A stretch of 64,000 bases of DNA from Streptomyces sp. ITFR-16 (GCF_031844705.1 NZ_CP134609.1:3348001-3412000); one strand, 5' to 3'; shown: positions 1 to 11,526, numbered from the stretch's first letter. Notes: generated by a model from the sequence alone, not told the origin. Translations and numbers: made by a program.

Positions 1-168
1 CCCGAGCATGTCGGTGAAGAGCACCACGGCGACGACGAACGAGGCGGCGGCGAGCACGGTGCCGAGCCAGTGGCCCGCGCGGTCGAGCCGCCGGCCGCCG
101 CAGAGCAGCACCGCCGCTCCGAGCAGGGGCGCCGCGACGAGCAGCGCAATCAGGTTCTCTGCGTTCAT
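1..168 (-). CDS. nuoL: NADH-quinone oxidoreductase subunit L, N-terminal fragment (runs off the window)
   Basis: Only the first 56 codons are inside the window. The visible protein starts [20 protein letters not shown] and holds one clear hydrophobic segment plus the start of a second, as expected for the N-terminus of the proton-pumping antiporter-like subunit NuoL. It begins 16 bases after the nuoK stop and continues the nuo gene order A-B-C-D-E-F-G-H-I-J-K-L. The identification rests mainly on gene order and the membrane character of the N-terminus. Confidence 0.85.
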   Translation of the reverse strand, partial: MNAENLIALLVAAPLLGAAVLLCGGRRLDRAGHWLGTVLAAASFVVAVVLFTDMLG

Positions 169-184
169 TGGGTCCAGCGCCCCT

Positions 185-484
185 CTACAGCTTCATCAGG
201 CTGGCGTCGTCGACCGAGGCCGAGTGACGGGAACGGAACAGCGACACGATGATCGCCAGCCCGACCACGACCTCCGCGGCGGCGACGACCATCGTGAAGA
301 AGGCGATGATCTGGCCGTCGAGGTTGCCGTGCATACGGGAGAAGGTGACGAACGCGAGGTTGCAGGCGTTGAGCATCAGCTCCACGCACATGAACACCAC
401 GATCGCGTTCCGCCTGATCAGGACCCCGGCCGCGCCGATGGTGAACAACAGAGCGGCGAGATAGAGGTAGTTGACCGGATTCAC
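185..484 (-). CDS. nuoK: NADH-quinone oxidoreductase subunit K
   Basis: NuoK is a small membrane subunit of complex I (99 aa here, about 100 in the family). Three hydrophobic segments span roughly residues 3-23, 28-50 and 60-83. The conserved membrane glutamate lies in the [12 protein letters not shown] stretch, a NuoK/MrpC-type signature linked to proton translocation. The start is GTG and overlaps the nuoJ stop in a GTGA tetranucleotide, so translation is probably coupled. It acts in the cytoplasmic membrane as part of the H+-pumping arm. Confidence 0.95.
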   Translation of the reverse strand: MNPVNYLYLAALLFTIGAAGVLIRRNAIVVFMCVELMLNACNLAFVTFSRMHGNLDGQIIAFFTMVVAAAEVVVGLAIIVSLFRSRHSASVDDASLMKL

Positions 485-1311
485 TTGGCGACCTCCTCTT
501 CATCCGCGTCGGCCCGGCCGAGCCGCTCCTCGGAGCGCTGTTCCAGCGCCTTGAGGCCGGCCAGGGACTCGTGGGACACGTCGCGCATCTGGCCGCGCTT
601 GCGCAGCGTCTGCATGACGGTGAGTTCGGACGGTGTGCCGTCGGGCAGCAGCCCGGCGATGTCCACCGCGTTGTGCCGGGCGTAGACGCCGGGGGCGGGC
701 AGCGGCGGCAGATGGCTGCTGCGTACGCGCTCCTCGGACATCTCCCGCTGGGTCTTGGCCCGTTCGGTGCGCTCGCGGTGCGTGAGCACCATCGCGCCGA
801 CGGTCGCGGTGATCAGCAGGGCGCCGGTGATCTCGAAGGCGAAGACGTACTTGGTGAAGATGAGGCTGGCGAGCCCCTCCACGTTTCCCCCGTGCTCGGC
901 GTTGGCGGTGCCGAGGCCGTTGAAGCTGGTGAGCGAGGCGTTGCCGATGCCGGCGATCAGCAGGACGCCGAAGCCGACCCCGCAGCCAGCCGCCAGCCAG
1001 CGCTGGCCCTTGAGCGTCTCCTTCAGCGAGTCCGCCGCCGTGACACCGACGAGCATGACCACGAAGAGGAACAGCATCATGATCGCGCCGGTGTAGACGA
1101 CGATCTGGACGATGCCCAGGAAGTAGGCGCCGTTGGCGAGGTAGAAGACCGCCAGGATGATCATGGTCCCGGCGAGGCTCAGCGCACTGTGCACCGCCTT
1201 CTTCATCAGCACCGTGGACAGGGCGCCGATCACCGCGACCGTGCCGAGCACCCAGAACTGGAAGGCCTCACCCGTCGAGGTCTGCGAGGCCGCTGCGGCC
1301 AGGCCGGTCAT
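481..1311 (-). CDS. nuoJ: NADH-quinone oxidoreductase subunit J
   Basis: NuoJ is a membrane subunit of complex I. The 276-aa protein has five hydrophobic segments in its first 180 residues, including the family stretch around [21 protein letters not shown] charged hydrophilic C-terminal tail of about 90 residues, rich in Arg and Glu, is longer than in E. coli NuoJ (about 184 aa) and typical of actinobacterial versions. It starts with ATG overlapping the nuoI stop (ATGA) and overlaps nuoK at its 3' end. Confidence 0.95.
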   Translation of the reverse strand: MTGLAAAASQTSTGEAFQFWVLGTVAVIGALSTVLMKKAVHSALSLAGTMIILAVFYLANGAYFLGIVQIVVYTGAIMMLFLFVVMLVGVTAADSLKETLKGQRWLAAGCGVGFGVLLIAGIGNASLTSFNGLGTANAEHGGNVEGLASLIFTKYVFAFEITGALLITATVGAMVLTHRERTERAKTQREMSEERVRSSHLPPLPAPGVYARHNAVDIAGLLPDGTPSELTVMQTLRKRGQMRDVSHESLAGLKALEQRSEERLGRADADEEEVAK

Positions 1312-1931
1312 GCGTCCACCTCCCGTGCCGCGCCGTTGCTCTCGCCGGCCTCGTCGGAGGGCTTCTCGCCCTTGGAGACGGCGAGCTGGCGTTCCGTACC
1401 GGGGGCGGCCTCGGTGACCAGGCCCCGGTAGTAGTCCTGCTCGTCCGTGCCGGGGAAGATCGCGTGCGGGCTGTCGACCATGCCTTCCTCCAGGCCCGCG
1501 AGCAGCTCGTCCTTGGTGTAGATGAGGCTTTCGCGGGTGGTGTTGGCGAGCTCGAACTCATTGGTCATCGTGAGCGCCCGGGTCGGGCACGCCTCGATGC
1601 ACAGTCCGCAGAGAATGCAGCGCGCGTAGTTGATCTGGTAGACGCGGCCGTAGCGCTCGCCCGGGGAGTAGCGCTCCTCCTCGGTGTTGTCCGCGCCCTC
1701 CACGTAGATCGCGTCGGCGGGACAGGCCCAGGCGCACAGCTCGCAGCCGACGCACTTCTCCAGACCGTCCGGGTGACGGTTGAGCTGGTGCCGGCCGTGG
1801 AAGCGCGGCGCCGTCACCTTCGGCGTCTCCGGGTACTGCTCGGTCAGCCGCTTCTTGAACATGGCCTTGAAGGTCACGCCGAAGCCGGCCACCGGATTCT
1901 GGAACTTGTCCTCCGGGGACTGTTCAGACAC
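1308..1931 (-). CDS. nuoI: NADH-quinone oxidoreductase subunit I (8Fe ferredoxin-like)
   Basis: NuoI carries the N6a and N6b [4Fe-4S] clusters that pass electrons toward the quinone site. Two cluster motifs are plain: [12 protein letters not shown] and [12 protein letters not shown]. The open frame extends upstream to 2009, but GTG at 1931 is preferred: it is preceded by AAAGGAGG at good spacing, and homologous proteins begin near the [16 protein letters not shown] region. This gives 207 aa and an 8-base overlap with the end of nuoH. The C-terminal tail is acidic and poorly conserved. Confidence 0.93.
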   Translation of the reverse strand: MSEQSPEDKFQNPVAGFGVTFKAMFKKRLTEQYPETPKVTAPRFHGRHQLNRHPDGLEKCVGCELCAWACPADAIYVEGADNTEEERYSPGERYGRVYQINYARCILCGLCIEACPTRALTMTNEFELANTTRESLIYTKDELLAGLEEGMVDSPHAIFPGTDEQDYYRGLVTEAAPGTERQLAVSKGEKPSDEAGESNGAAREVDA

Positions 1932-3327
1932 CGTCGGCCTCCTTTCCGTCACTCGGGATTCCGTCACTCTGAGTATCCACTCCGCCACTGACAACGAGCT
2001 CACGCTCACGGCGGGGCCTGCGCCGGGGCACGGGCGGCAGGGTCTGTCCGGGCAGCGGCGGCACCGGGAATCCGCCCGCCATCGGGTCGAACGCCGGTTC
2101 CGGCTCCGCGTTCGCGGCGGCGGCCTTCACCTTCTTGTCGCGGAAGATGTCCACGACGAAGGAGATCAGGAGCACCGCGATCACGGCCCCGGCCACATAG
2201 AGCAGGATCTTCGAGAAGTCGTAGCCCTCGTTGCGCAGCGCCCGCACCGTCGCGACCAGCATCAGCCAGACGACGGAGACCGGGATCAGGACCTTCCAGC
2301 CCAGCTTCATCAGCTGGTCGTAGCGGACGCGGGGCAGCGTGCCGCGCAGCCAGATGAAGAAGAACAGCAGCAGCTGGACCTTGATGACGAACCAGAGCAT
2401 CGGCCACCAGCCGTGGTTCGCCCCCTCCCAGAAGGTGCTGATCGGCCACGGGGCCCGCCAGCCGCCCAGGAACAGGGTCGTGGAGACCGCGGAGACGGTG
2501 ACCATGTTGACGTACTCGGCGAGCATGAACATCGCGAACTTGATCGACGAGTACTCGGTGTTGAAGCCGCCGACGAGGTCGCCCTCGGACTCCGGCATGT
2601 CGAACGGGGCGCGGTTGGTCTCCCCGACCATCGTGACGATGTAGATGATGAAGGAGACCGGCAGCAGGATGATGAACCAGCGGTCCTGCTGCGCCTCCAC
2701 GATCTTCGAGGTCGACATCGACCCGGAGTAGAGGAAGACCGAGGCGAAGGCGGCGCCCATAGCGATCTCGTAGGAGATCATCTGCGCGCAGGAGCGGAGT
2801 CCGCCGAGCAGCGGGTACGTCGATCCGGAGGACCAGCCGGCCAGCACGATGCCGTAGATCCCGACCGAGGCGACCGCGAGGATGTAGAGCATCGCGATCG
2901 GCAGGTCGGTGAGCTGCATCGCCGTACGGTGTCCGAAGATCGAGACCTCGTTGCCGGACGGGCCGAAGGGGATCACCGCGATCGCCATGAACGCCGGGAT
3001 CGCCGCGACGATCGGGGCGAGGATGTAGACGACCTTGTCCGCCCGCTTGACGACGACGTCTTCCTTCAGCATCAGCTTCATGCCGTCGGCGAGCGACTGG
3101 AGCATGCCCCAGGGGCCGTGCCGGTTGGGGCCGATGCGCAACTGCATCCAGGCGACGACCTTGCGCTCCCACACGATGGAGAAGAGCACGGTCAGCATCA
3201 GGAACGCGAAGCAGAAGACCGCCTTGATGACGACGAGCCACCAGGGGTCGTTGCCGAACATCGACAGGTCCTCGGCGGCGAGCACCGCACCGTGCGGGGC
3301 CGCGGCCAGTTGAGCGAAGGCGGTCAC
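1924..3327 (-). CDS. nuoH: NADH-quinone oxidoreductase subunit H
   Basis: NuoH is the membrane subunit that, with NuoB and NuoD, forms the quinone chamber of complex I. The 467-aa protein has about eight hydrophobic segments. Family motifs are visible: [20 protein letters not shown] near residue 50 and the [20 protein letters not shown] loop near residue 235. A charged, proline-rich tail of about 70 residues extends past the usual end. The GTG start overlaps the nuoG stop (GTGA). Confidence 0.96.
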   Translation of the reverse strand: MTAFAQLAAAPHGAVLAAEDLSMFGNDPWWLVVIKAVFCFAFLMLTVLFSIVWERKVVAWMQLRIGPNRHGPWGMLQSLADGMKLMLKEDVVVKRADKVVYILAPIVAAIPAFMAIAVIPFGPSGNEVSIFGHRTAMQLTDLPIAMLYILAVASVGIYGIVLAGWSSGSTYPLLGGLRSCAQMISYEIAMGAAFASVFLYSGSMSTSKIVEAQQDRWFIILLPVSFIIYIVTMVGETNRAPFDMPESEGDLVGGFNTEYSSIKFAMFMLAEYVNMVTVSAVSTTLFLGGWRAPWPISTFWEGANHGWWPMLWFVIKVQLLLFFFIWLRGTLPRVRYDQLMKLGWKVLIPVSVVWLMLVATVRALRNEGYDFSKILLYVAGAVIAVLLISFVVDIFRDKKVKAAAANAEPEPAFDPMAGGFPVPPLPGQTLPPVPRRRPRRERELVVSGGVDTQSDGIPSDGKEADGV

Positions 3328-5828
3328 GCCCGCACCTCCGGTGTGACGTCGGGAGTACCGGCGGCGGGGCCGATCCGGACCGGACCGCCGGGGTGGGCCC
3401 CGGTGTCGGCCGGCACGCCCCGCCCGACGGAGTTCAGCGGCACCCAGACCACCCGGTCCGGCATCTCGGTGACCCGGAGCGGGAGTTCGACACTGCCCGC
3501 CGGGCCGGTGACGGCCAGCAGATCGCCGTCCTTGACGCCGGTCTCGGCCGCGGTGGCGGCGGAGAGCCGGGCGACCGCGGCGTGCCGGGTGCCGGCCAGC
3601 GCGGTGTCGCCCTCCTGGAGCCGGCCCAGGTCGAGCAGCATCCGGTGGCCCGCGAGGATCGCCTCGCCGTCACCGGGCCTGGGCAGCGGGCGCGCCGAGG
3701 CGCGCGGGTCGTCGGCGTACGAGCCCTGCCAGCCGCCGAGCCGGTCCAGCTCCCGGCGTGCGGACCGCAGGTCCGGCAGCGCGAGGTGGACGTCCAGGGC
3801 GTCGGCCAGCATGTGCAGCACCCGGGCGTCGCCCGGGGCCAGGTTGCGGGTCATCTGCTCGGGCTTGAGCGCGGCCTCGAACATCCGCGCCCTGCCCTCC
3901 CAGTTGAGGAAGGTGCCGGACTTCTCGGCGACCGCGGCGACCGGGAACACCACGTCGGCGCGGTCGGTGACCTCGCTGGGCCGCAGCTCCAGCGAGACCA
4001 GGAAGCCGACCTGGTCCAGGGCCTCCAGGGCCCGGGCCGGGTCCGGCAGGTCGGCGGCCTCGACGCCCGCGACGAGCAGGGCGCCCAGTTCGCCGGTGGC
4101 CGCGGCCTCGATGATCTGGCCGGTGTCGCGGCCGAAGCGGGAGGGGAGTTCGGCGACGCCCCAGACGGCCGCCACCTCGTCCCGGGCCCGCGGGTCGGTG
4201 GCCGGCCGGCCGCCGGGCAGCAGCGACGGGAGCGCACCCGCCTCCACCGCGCCGCGCTCGCCGGCCCGGCGCGGGATCCACACCAGGGCGGCGCCGGTCG
4301 CGGTCGCCGTACGGACGGCGGCGCTCAGCCCGCCGGGCACCCCGGCCAGCCGCTCGCCGACCACGATCAACGCGCCCTCGCCGCGCAGCGCCTCGGCCGC
4401 GGCGGCTCCGTCGCCGTCGAGGCCGACACCGCCCGCGATGGCGTCCAGCCACTCGGTCTCGGTGCCGGGTGCGGCGGGCAGCAGCGTGCCGCCCGCCTTG
4501 GTGAGGCCGCGGGTGGCGTGCGAGGCGACGGAGAAGGTGCGCTGGCCGTGCTTGCGGTTCGCCTTGCGCAGCCGCAGGAAGACGCCGGGGGCCTCCTCCT
4601 CGGACTCGAAGCCGACCAGCAGCACGGTCGGCGCCTTCTCCAGCGAGGTGTAGGTGACACCCGAACCGTCCAGGTCCCGGCCGCGTCCCGCGACGCGGGC
4701 GGCCAGGAAGTCGGCCTCCTCGTCGCTGTGCACCCGGGCCCGGAAGTCGATGTCGTTGGTGTCCAGGGCGATCCGCGCGAACTTGCTGTACGCGTAAGCG
4801 TCCTCGACGGTCAGCCGGCCGCCGGTGAGGACACCGGTCCTGCCGCGTGCCGCCGCGAGTCCGGCCGCCGCCGCGGCCAGCGCCTCCGGCCAGCTCGCCG
4901 GCTCCAGTTCACCGGACTCGCCCCGGACCAGCGGGGTGGTGAGCCGGTCGCGCTGCTGGGCGTAGCGGAAGCCGAAGCGGCCCTTGTCGCAGAGCCACTC
5001 CTCGTTGACCTCGGGCTCGTTGGCGGCGAGGCGCCGCATGACCTTGCCGCGCCGGTGGTCGGTGCGGGTGGCGCAGCCGCCGGCGCAGTGCTCGCAGACC
5101 GACGGCGAGGACACCAGGTCGAAGGGGCGGGAGCGGAACCGGTAGGCCGCCGAGGTCAGCGCCCCGACCGGGCAGATCTGGATGGTGTTGCCGGAGAAGT
5201 ACGACTCGAACGGGTCGCCCTCGCCGGTGCCGACCTGCTGGAGCGCGCCGCGCTCGATCAGCTCGATCATCGGGTCGCCCGCCACCTGGTTGGAGAACCG
5301 GGTGCAGCGCGCGCAGAGCACGCACCGCTCGCGGTCCAGCAGCACCTGGGTGGAGATCGGGACGGGCTTCTCGTACGTCCGCTTCTTCCCGTCGAAGCGG
5401 GAGGTCGCGTCGCCGTGCGACATCGCCTGGTTCTGGAGCGGGCACTCGCCGCCCTTGTCGCAGACGGGGCAGTCCAGCGGGTGGTTGATGAGCAGCAGCT
5501 CCATCACGCCGCGCTGGGCCTTGTCGGCGACCGGCGAGGTGATCTGCGACTTGACGACCATGCCGTCGGTGCAGGTGATGGTGCAGGACGCCATCGGCTT
5601 GCGCTGGCCCTCGACCTCGACGATGCACTGGCGGCAGGCGCCGGCCGGGTCGAGGAGCGGGTGGTCGCAGAAGCGCGGGATCTCGATGCCGAGGAGTTCG
5701 GCGGCGCGGATGACCAGGGTGCCCTTGGGCACGCTGATCTCGATGCCGTCGATGGTCAGCGTGACGAGGTCCTCGGGCGGGAGCGCCGCCTCGCCGCCCC
5801 CGGAGGGCGCACTCGTGGTGACTGTCAT
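3324..5828 (-). CDS. nuoG: NADH-quinone oxidoreductase subunit G
   Basis: NuoG is the large peripheral-arm subunit (834 aa) carrying several Fe-S clusters. In order there is a [2Fe-2S] ferredoxin domain ([15 protein letters not shown], about residues 54-68), the [17 protein letters not shown] region, a 2x[4Fe-4S] module ([12 protein letters not shown] and CPVGAL), and CEHCAGGC followed later by WLCDKGRF. The last group fits the off-path N7 cluster, which only some lineages keep. The C-terminal half is molybdopterin-oxidoreductase-like but divergent, as usual. It starts ATG, overlapping nuoF (ATGA). Confidence 0.96.
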   Translation of the reverse strand: MTVTTSAPSGGGEAALPPEDLVTLTIDGIEISVPKGTLVIRAAELLGIEIPRFCDHPLLDPAGACRQCIVEVEGQRKPMASCTITCTDGMVVKSQITSPVADKAQRGVMELLLINHPLDCPVCDKGGECPLQNQAMSHGDATSRFDGKKRTYEKPVPISTQVLLDRERCVLCARCTRFSNQVAGDPMIELIERGALQQVGTGEGDPFESYFSGNTIQICPVGALTSAAYRFRSRPFDLVSSPSVCEHCAGGCATRTDHRRGKVMRRLAANEPEVNEEWLCDKGRFGFRYAQQRDRLTTPLVRGESGELEPASWPEALAAAAAGLAAARGRTGVLTGGRLTVEDAYAYSKFARIALDTNDIDFRARVHSDEEADFLAARVAGRGRDLDGSGVTYTSLEKAPTVLLVGFESEEEAPGVFLRLRKANRKHGQRTFSVASHATRGLTKAGGTLLPAAPGTETEWLDAIAGGVGLDGDGAAAAEALRGEGALIVVGERLAGVPGGLSAAVRTATATGAALVWIPRRAGERGAVEAGALPSLLPGGRPATDPRARDEVAAVWGVAELPSRFGRDTGQIIEAAATGELGALLVAGVEAADLPDPARALEALDQVGFLVSLELRPSEVTDRADVVFPVAAVAEKSGTFLNWEGRARMFEAALKPEQMTRNLAPGDARVLHMLADALDVHLALPDLRSARRELDRLGGWQGSYADDPRASARPLPRPGDGEAILAGHRMLLDLGRLQEGDTALAGTRHAAVARLSAATAAETGVKDGDLLAVTGPAGSVELPLRVTEMPDRVVWVPLNSVGRGVPADTGAHPGGPVRIGPAAGTPDVTPEVRA

Positions 5829-7189
5829 GCGTTCACCCCCTGGGATGCGTTCTTGTCATCGGCCCAGACGGTCGACCTGGCGGGATCGAAGGGGCAGCCC
5901 TTGCCGGTGATGTGCTGCTCGTACTCCTCGCGGAAGTACTTCAGCGAGGAGAAGATCGGCGAGGCGGCGCCGTCGCCGAGGGCGCAGAAGGACTTGCCGT
6001 TGATGTTGTCGGCGATGTCGTTCAGCTTGTCGAGGTCGCTGAGGGTGCCGGCCCCGCTTTCGATGGCACGGAGCAACTGGACGAGCCAGTAGGTGCCTTC
6101 GCGGCAGGGCGTGCACTTGCCGCAGGACTCGTGCGCGTAGAACTCGGTCCAGCGGGTGACGGCCCGCACCACGCAGGTCGTCTCGTCGAAGCACTGGAGC
6201 GCCTTGGTGCCGAGCATGGACCCGGCGGCGCCGACACCCTCGTAGTCGAGGGGCACGTCGAGGTGCTCGTCGGTGAACATCGGGGTGGAGGAGCCGCCCG
6301 GGGTCCAGAACTTCAGCCGGTGGCCGGGGCGCATCCCGCCGCTCATGTCGAGGAGCTGGCGCAGGGTGATACCGAGCGGGGCCTCGTACTGGCCGGGTCC
6401 CGCGACATGGCCGCTGAGCGAGTAGAGCGTGAAGCCCGGGGACTTCTCGCTGCCCATCGACTTGAACCAGTCCTTGCCCTTGTTCAGGATCGAGGGAACC
6501 GAGGCGATGGACTCCACGTTGTTCACCACGGTGGGGCAGGCGTACAGACCGGCGACCGCGGGGAAGGGCGGGCGCAGCCGGGGCTGGCCGCGGCGTCCTT
6601 CGAGCGAGTCGAGCAGCGCGGTCTCCTCACCGCAGATGTACGCGCCGGCGCCCGCGTGCACGGTGAGTTCCAGATCGAGTCCGGAGCCCAGGATGTTCGT
6701 GCCGAGGTAGCCCGCCTCGTACGCCTCGCGCACGGCCTCGTGCAGCCGCCGCAGGACGGGGACGACCTCGCCGCGCAGATAGATGAAGGCGTGCGAGGAG
6801 CGGATCGCGTAGCAGGCGATCACGATGCCCTCGATGAGGCTGTGCGGATTGGCGAACAGGAGCGGGATGTCCTTGCAGGTCCCCGGCTCCGACTCGTCGG
6901 CGTTGACCACCAGGTAGTGCGGCTTGCCGTCGCCCTGCGGGATGAACTGCCACTTCATCCCGGTCGGGAAGCCGGCGCCGCCCCGGCCGCGCAGACCGGA
7001 GTCCTTGACGTACGCGATGAGGTCGTCCGGGGACATGGTGAGGGCCTTGCGCAGCCCCTCGTACCCCTCGTGGCGGCGGTAGGTCTCCAGGGTCCAGGAT
7101 TCCGGCTGGTCCCAGAAGGCGGACAGGACAGGCGCGAGAAGCTTCTCGGGACTGGTCCCGTTCTTGTCGATTTCGGCGGCCAACGTCAT
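5825..7189 (-). CDS. nuoF: NADH-quinone oxidoreductase subunit F (NADH- and FMN-binding)
   Basis: NuoF binds NADH and FMN and is the electron entry point of complex I. Visible motifs are [13 protein letters not shown] (FMN/NADH glycine-rich loop, about residue 65), [19 protein letters not shown] (about residue 175) and [12 protein letters not shown] (the N3 [4Fe-4S] cluster, about residue 350). ATG at 7189 sits 7 bases after GAGGAGG. A GTG one codon upstream (7192) is also possible, and either overlaps the nuoE stop. The length of 454 aa is normal for the family. Confidence 0.96.
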   Translation of the reverse strand: MTLAAEIDKNGTSPEKLLAPVLSAFWDQPESWTLETYRRHEGYEGLRKALTMSPDDLIAYVKDSGLRGRGGAGFPTGMKWQFIPQGDGKPHYLVVNADESEPGTCKDIPLLFANPHSLIEGIVIACYAIRSSHAFIYLRGEVVPVLRRLHEAVREAYEAGYLGTNILGSGLDLELTVHAGAGAYICGEETALLDSLEGRRGQPRLRPPFPAVAGLYACPTVVNNVESIASVPSILNKGKDWFKSMGSEKSPGFTLYSLSGHVAGPGQYEAPLGITLRQLLDMSGGMRPGHRLKFWTPGGSSTPMFTDEHLDVPLDYEGVGAAGSMLGTKALQCFDETTCVVRAVTRWTEFYAHESCGKCTPCREGTYWLVQLLRAIESGAGTLSDLDKLNDIADNINGKSFCALGDGAASPIFSSLKYFREEYEQHITGKGCPFDPARSTVWADDKNASQGVNA

Positions 7190-8037
7190 CACTCCCCCTC
7201 CTCGGCGGCGGGACCGGCCGGGTGGTCCGGGTCTGATGCCGAGGTCTGCTGTGGCGCGTCATGGGAGCTGAGGTGCTCGGCGCCCTTCTGCGGTTCGTCG
7301 CGCGGTGCCTCACCGCGCGGGCCGACCACGCGGGCCTGCGGCACGGCCTCGCCCTTGGCGAGCTTCAGGCCGATCAGCGAGGCGGGACCGGCCCCGCCGG
7401 TGGCCGCGACGGCGCCGGGGCGCTCGTCGGGGAAGCCGGCCAGGATGCGGGCGGTCTCCTTGTACGTGCACAGCGGGGCGCCGCGGGTCGGCTCGACGGT
7501 GCGGCCGGCGATCAGGTCGTCGACGAGCCGGGTCGCGCTCTCCGGGGTCTGGTTGTCGAAGAACTCCCAGTTGACCATCACGACGGGCGCGAAGTCGCAG
7601 GCCGCGTTGCACTCGATGTGTTCGAGGGTGACCTTGCCGTCCTCGGTCGTCTCGTCGTTGCCGACGCCGAGGTGGTCCTTGAGCCGGTCGAAGATGGCGT
7701 CGCCGCCCATCACCGCGCAGAGCGTGTTGGTGCAGACGCCGACCTGGTAGTCGCCGCTGGGCTTGCGCCGGTACATCGTGTAGAAGGTGGCGACCGCGGT
7801 GACCTCCGCGGTGGTGAGGCCGAGCTGCTCGGCGCAGAAGGCCATGCCCGTACGGGAGACGTACCCCTCCTCGGACTGCACGAGGTGCAGCAGCGGCAGC
7901 AGCGCGGAGCGGCTGCCGGGGTAGCGGGCGATCACCTCCTTCGCATCCGTCTCGAGCCTGGCGAGCACCTCGGCCGGGTAGGCGGGGGCGGGGAGCTGCG
8001 GCATCCCCAGACTGACTTCCTGACGTGCTTCGGTCAC
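7189..8037 (-). CDS. nuoE: NADH-quinone oxidoreductase subunit E (2Fe-2S)
   Basis: NuoE is the thioredoxin-like [2Fe-2S] partner of NuoF. Cluster ligands are seen in [11 protein letters not shown] and [13 protein letters not shown], a C-x4-C and C-x3-C arrangement. GTG at 8037 overlaps the nuoD stop as GTGA; longer upstream reading is shadow of nuoD. The 282-aa product exceeds E. coli NuoE (166 aa) because of a roughly 80-residue Ala/Pro/Gly/acidic tail, probably disordered and common in actinobacteria. Confidence 0.94.
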   Translation of the reverse strand: MTEARQEVSLGMPQLPAPAYPAEVLARLETDAKEVIARYPGSRSALLPLLHLVQSEEGYVSRTGMAFCAEQLGLTTAEVTAVATFYTMYRRKPSGDYQVGVCTNTLCAVMGGDAIFDRLKDHLGVGNDETTEDGKVTLEHIECNAACDFAPVVMVNWEFFDNQTPESATRLVDDLIAGRTVEPTRGAPLCTYKETARILAGFPDERPGAVAATGGAGPASLIGLKLAKGEAVPQARVVGPRGEAPRDEPQKGAEHLSSHDAPQQTSASDPDHPAGPAAEEGE

Positions 8038-9356
8038 CGGTCGACGCCTCCCATCACGGGGTCGATGGATGCGACGGCGACGATGACGTCGGCGACCTGG
8101 CCGCCCTCGCACATCGCCGCCATGGCCTGGAGGTTGGTGAAGGACGGGTCGCGGAAGTGGACCCGGTAGGGGCGGGTGCCGCCGTCGGAGACGACGTGCA
8201 CGCCGAGTTCGCCCTTGGGCGACTCGACGGCGGTGTACGCCTGCCCGGCGGGGACCCGGAAGCCCTCGGTCACCAGCTTGAAGTGGTGGATCAGGGCCTC
8301 CATGGAGGTGCCCATGATCTTCTTGATGTGGTCGAGCGAGTTGCCGAGGCCGTCCGGGCCGAGCGCGAGCTGCGCGGGCCAGGCGATCTTCTTGTCGGCG
8401 ACCATGACCGGGCCCGGGGCGAGCCGGTCGATGCACTGCTCGATGATCCGCAGCGACTGGCGCATCTCTTCCAGACGGATGAGGAAGCGGCCGTAGGCGT
8501 CGCAGCTGTCCGCCGTGGGGACGTCGAACTCGTAGTTCTCGTACCCGCAGTAGGGGTCGGTCTTGCGCAGGTCGTGCGGGAGTCCGGCGGAGCGCAGGAC
8601 CGGGCCGGTGGCGCCGAGCGCCATGCAGCCGGTCAGGTCGAGGTAGCCGACGTCCTGCATACGGGCCTTGAAGATGGGGTTGCCGGTGGCGAGCGCGTCG
8701 TACTCCGGCAGGTTCTTCTTCATGGTCTTCACGAACTCGCGCAACTGGTCGACCGCGCCCGGGGGCAGGTCCTGGGCCAGTCCGCCGGGGCGCACGAACG
8801 CGTGGTTCATCCGCAGGCCGGTGATCAGCTCGAAGAGATCGAGAACGAGTTCACGATCGCGGAAGCCGTAGATCATGATCGTCGTGGCGCCGAGCTCCAT
8901 GCCGCCGGTGGCGATGCACACCAGGTGCGAGGAGATCCGGTTGAGCTCCATCAGCAGCACGCGCAGGACGCCGGCCCGGTCGGGGATCTGGTCCTCGATG
9001 CCGAGGAGCTTCTCGACCCCCAGGCAGTACGCCGTCTCGTTGAAGAACGGCGTCAGGTAGTCCATGCGCGTGACGAAGGTGGTGCCCTGCGTCCAGTTCC
9101 GGAATTCGAGGTTCTTCTCGATGCCGGTGTGGAGGTAGCCGATGCCGCAGCGGGCCTCGGTGACGGTCTCGCCGTCGATCTCCAGGATCAGCCGGAGCAC
9201 CCCGTGCGTGGACGGGTGCTGGGGGCCCATGTTGACGATGATGCGCTCGTCGTCGGAGGCGGCCGCCGATTCGACTACCTCGTCCCAGTCGCCGCCGGTG
9301 ACTGTATATACAGTCCCCTCGGTCGTGGCGCGTGGTGTCGCATGGGGAGTGGTCAT
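8034..9356 (-). CDS. nuoD: NADH-quinone oxidoreductase subunit D
   Basis: NuoD is the 49-kDa homologue that lines the quinone-binding site with NuoB. The 440-aa protein contains the family stretches [18 protein letters not shown] near residue 45, [20 protein letters not shown], and the C-terminal [20 protein letters not shown] and DPVMGGVDR ending. It overlaps nuoE by four bases and nuoC by one base (TGATG). Its N-terminal 40 residues are variable and lack recognisable motifs. Confidence 0.97.
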   Translation of the reverse strand: MTTPHATPRATTEGTVYTVTGGDWDEVVESAAASDDERIIVNMGPQHPSTHGVLRLILEIDGETVTEARCGIGYLHTGIEKNLEFRNWTQGTTFVTRMDYLTPFFNETAYCLGVEKLLGIEDQIPDRAGVLRVLLMELNRISSHLVCIATGGMELGATTIMIYGFRDRELVLDLFELITGLRMNHAFVRPGGLAQDLPPGAVDQLREFVKTMKKNLPEYDALATGNPIFKARMQDVGYLDLTGCMALGATGPVLRSAGLPHDLRKTDPYCGYENYEFDVPTADSCDAYGRFLIRLEEMRQSLRIIEQCIDRLAPGPVMVADKKIAWPAQLALGPDGLGNSLDHIKKIMGTSMEALIHHFKLVTEGFRVPAGQAYTAVESPKGELGVHVVSDGGTRPYRVHFRDPSFTNLQAMAAMCEGGQVADVIVAVASIDPVMGGVDR

Positions 9357-10069
9357 CAGGAGTACGACCTCCGCTGGTCCGGAGCCGGGATCTGGGCGCC
9401 TTTGTACTCGACGGCGATGCCGCCGAGCGGGTAGTCCTTGCGCTGCGGGAAGCCCTGCCAGTCGTCCGGCATCATGATCCGGGTGAGGGCCGGGTGCCCG
9501 TCGAAGACGAGCCCGAAGAAGTCGTAGGCCTCGCGCTCGTGCCAGTCGTTGGTCGGGTAGACCGCGACGAGGGACGGGATGTGGGGGTCGCTGTCCGGCG
9601 CGGAGACCTCCAGCCGGATCAGCCGGCCGTGGGTGATCGAGCGCAGGTGGTAGACGGCGTGCAGCTCGCGTCCCTTGTCACCGAGGAAGTGGACGCCGCT
9701 CACCCCCGTACAGAGCTCGAAGCGCAGGGCCGGGTCGTCGCGCAGCGTCTTCGCGACGGCGGGCAGGTGCTCGCGGGCGATGTGGAAGGTGAGCTCGTCG
9801 CGGTCGACGACCGTCTTCTCGATGGCGTTGCCGGGCAGCAGGCCCTGTTCCTCCAGGGCCCCTTCGAGCTCGTCGGCGACCTCGTCGAACCAGCCGCCGT
9901 ACGGGCGCGCGGTGGCGCCCGGCAGGGCGACGGTACGGATCAGCCCGCCGTAGCCGGAGGTGTCGCCGCCGTTGTTGGCGCCGAACATGCCCTTGCGTAC
10001 GCCGATGACCTCGCCGTGCTCGTCGCGCGGGGCGGGGACGCCGCTGCCGTTCTGCTCCTGGTCGCTCAT
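9356..10069 (-). CDS. nuoC: NADH-quinone oxidoreductase subunit C
   Basis: NuoC is the 30-kDa peripheral subunit. The 237-aa protein has the subunit signature near its C-terminus: [20 protein letters not shown] followed by [20 protein letters not shown]. The first 75 residues are a lineage-specific extension. It is a separate gene rather than the NuoCD fusion of enterobacteria. ATG overlaps the nuoB stop (ATGA). Confidence 0.96.
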   Translation of the reverse strand: MSDQEQNGSGVPAPRDEHGEVIGVRKGMFGANNGGDTSGYGGLIRTVALPGATARPYGGWFDEVADELEGALEEQGLLPGNAIEKTVVDRDELTFHIAREHLPAVAKTLRDDPALRFELCTGVSGVHFLGDKGRELHAVYHLRSITHGRLIRLEVSAPDSDPHIPSLVAVYPTNDWHEREAYDFFGLVFDGHPALTRIMMPDDWQGFPQRKDYPLGGIAVEYKGAQIPAPDQRRSYS

Positions 10070-10620
10070 CGCAGCAGCCCCTTCATCTCGATCAGGGGCA
10101 GTGCGTTGAGCGCCGCGTCCTCCGCCTCGCGGGCGGCCTCCTCCGCGTTGACCCCGAGCTTGGAGCCCTGGATCTTCTGGTGGAGCTTGAGAATCGCGTC
10201 CATCAGCATCTCGGGCCGCGGGGGGCAGCCCGGCAAATAGATATCAACCGGAACAATATGATCAACACCCTGAACAATGGCGTAATTGTTGAACATTCCG
10301 CCCGATGATGCGCAGACGCCCATGGAGATGACCCACTTGGGGTTCGGCATCTGGTCGTAGACCTGCCGCAGGACGGGCGCCATCTTCTGGCTCACCCGCC
10401 CCGCCACGATCATCAGGTCCGCCTGCCGCGGCGAGCCGCGGAAGACCTCCATGCCGAACCGGGCCAGGTCGTAGCGCCCGGCCCCGGTCGTCATCATCTC
10501 GATGGCGCAGCAGGCGAGGCCGAAGGTGGCCGGGAAGACGGAGGACTTCCGCACCCAGCCGGCGGCCTGCTCGACAGTGGTCAGCACGAAGCCGCTGGGC
10601 AGCTTCTCTTCGAGTCCCAT
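10066..10620 (-). CDS. nuoB: NADH-quinone oxidoreductase subunit B
   Basis: NuoB carries cluster N2, the last [4Fe-4S] before quinone. The 184-aa protein shows the tandem-cysteine motif [10 protein letters not shown] near residue 37 and the later ligands around [17 protein letters not shown] and [12 protein letters not shown]. The C-terminal tail is Ala/Glu-rich. It lies 17 bases downstream of nuoA. The cysteine spacing is what is expected of a functional subunit. Confidence 0.97.
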   Translation of the reverse strand: MGLEEKLPSGFVLTTVEQAAGWVRKSSVFPATFGLACCAIEMMTTGAGRYDLARFGMEVFRGSPRQADLMIVAGRVSQKMAPVLRQVYDQMPNPKWVISMGVCASSGGMFNNYAIVQGVDHIVPVDIYLPGCPPRPEMLMDAILKLHQKIQGSKLGVNAEEAAREAEDAALNALPLIEMKGLLR

Positions 10621-10637
10621 GTGTGCCCCTCAGCCCC

Positions 10638-10997
10638 TCAGTCCCATTCCAGGCCGCCGCGACGCCATACATACGCGTAGGCGACGAAGACGGTGAGCAC
10701 GAAGAGCAGCATCTCGACGAGCCCGAAGATGCCCAGGGCGTCGAAGGTGACCGCCCAGGGATAGAGGAAGACGATCTCGATGTCGAAGACGATGAAGAGC
10801 ATCGCCGTCAGGTAGTACTTGATGGGGAAGCGGCCGCCACCGGCCGGCGTGGGTGTGGGTTCGATACCGCACTCGTACGCTTCGAGCTTTGCCCGGTTGT
10901 AGCGCTTGGGGCCGATAAGCGTGGCCATGACCACGGAGAAGATCGCAAACCCTGCCCCGAGGGCGCCGAGCACGAGGATGGGCGCGTAGGCATTCAC
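10638..10997 (-). CDS. nuoA: NADH-quinone oxidoreductase subunit A, first gene of the nuo operon
   Basis: NuoA is a small three-helix membrane subunit. The frame is open up to 11039, but GTG at 10997 is chosen: AAGGAG lies 8 bases upstream and the resulting 119 aa begins VNAYAPILVLGALGAGFAIF, the length known for streptomycete NuoA. The family motif KLEAYECGIEPTP is followed by FPIKYYLTAMLFIVFDIE, with conserved acidic residues in the second helix. The operon is likely redox-regulated through the operator at 11078-11095. Confidence 0.95.
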   Translation of the reverse strand: MNAYAPILVLGALGAGFAIFSVVMATLIGPKRYNRAKLEAYECGIEPTPTPAGGGRFPIKYYLTAMLFIVFDIEIVFLYPWAVTFDALGIFGLVEMLLFVLTVFVAYAYVWRRGGLEWD

Positions 10998-11077
10998 GCT
11001 CCTCGCTCCTTCCAGTCGTCCTTGACCGTTGGACCGCATCGGGCGACCTGGCTCGCCGCCTCACCAAGATCGTGCAC

Positions 11078-11095
11078 ATGTGAGGCAGTTCACAA
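11078..11095. promoter_or_regulatory. Rex-type operator (ROP) upstream of the nuo operon
   Basis: The 18-mer ATGTGAGGCAGTTCACAA matches the streptomycete Rex consensus TTGTGAA-N4-TTCACAA at 12 of 14 specified positions, with a perfect right half. It also contains a perfect TGTGA-N6-TCACA core. It lies 81 bases upstream of the nuoA start. Rex senses NADH/NAD+ and is known to control nuo in S. coelicolor. The same core could in principle bind a Crp/FNR-family protein. Confidence 0.75.
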
Positions 11096-11129
11096 GCCCG
11101 ACTGCCCCGCATCCTATGCCCGCCGTCCT

Positions 11130-11143
11130 GTGATCTGCGACAC
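11130..11143. promoter_or_regulatory. Crp-like binding site 1
   Basis: GTGATCTGCGACAC fits the streptomycete Crp pattern GTG-N6-GNCAC exactly. It lies 133 bases upstream of the nuoA start, in the same nuoA/NlpC intergenic region as the Rex-type operator and a second match. Short patterns like this occur by chance, so binding is an inference. Confidence 0.45.
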
Positions 11144-11526
11144 GGGGTACGACAACGACTTTGTGATCTCCACCACCTGACGAACGATCATGAAGTCGGA
11201 TGAGCGGTGATCTTCGTACACGAAGCGGCCGAGTGATCACGAGAGGTGACATCCAGCGCTGTTACCGCTGGTCAAAGAGGTGTCGCCCTATCAAGCCGCA
11301 GGGCACCGCGCCAAATTGGCGATGGACGCGATGGGGTGATAAAGGAATCTGCCCCACTCTGGGGCCGCCCGGGGTCACCCGCTCGGGGAGTGCCGGTGCA
11401 TGAAGTGGACGCATTCCGGCATACACGCCCTATCGGGCGAATGGGCCGCCGCCCACCGCGAGTTCCGCACGCGCACCCCGTCCCGCGCGCAGGGTGCTCG
11501 TATGCCCGTCACAGCGAGACCATGCT

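Noticed and set aside
1780..6092. Very long plus-strand open frames (over 800 codons) across the nuo region
   Set aside because: They are antisense shadows of nuoG, nuoH and nuoF, low in plausible protein composition (Arg/Gly/Ala/Pro runs). High GC keeps such frames open.
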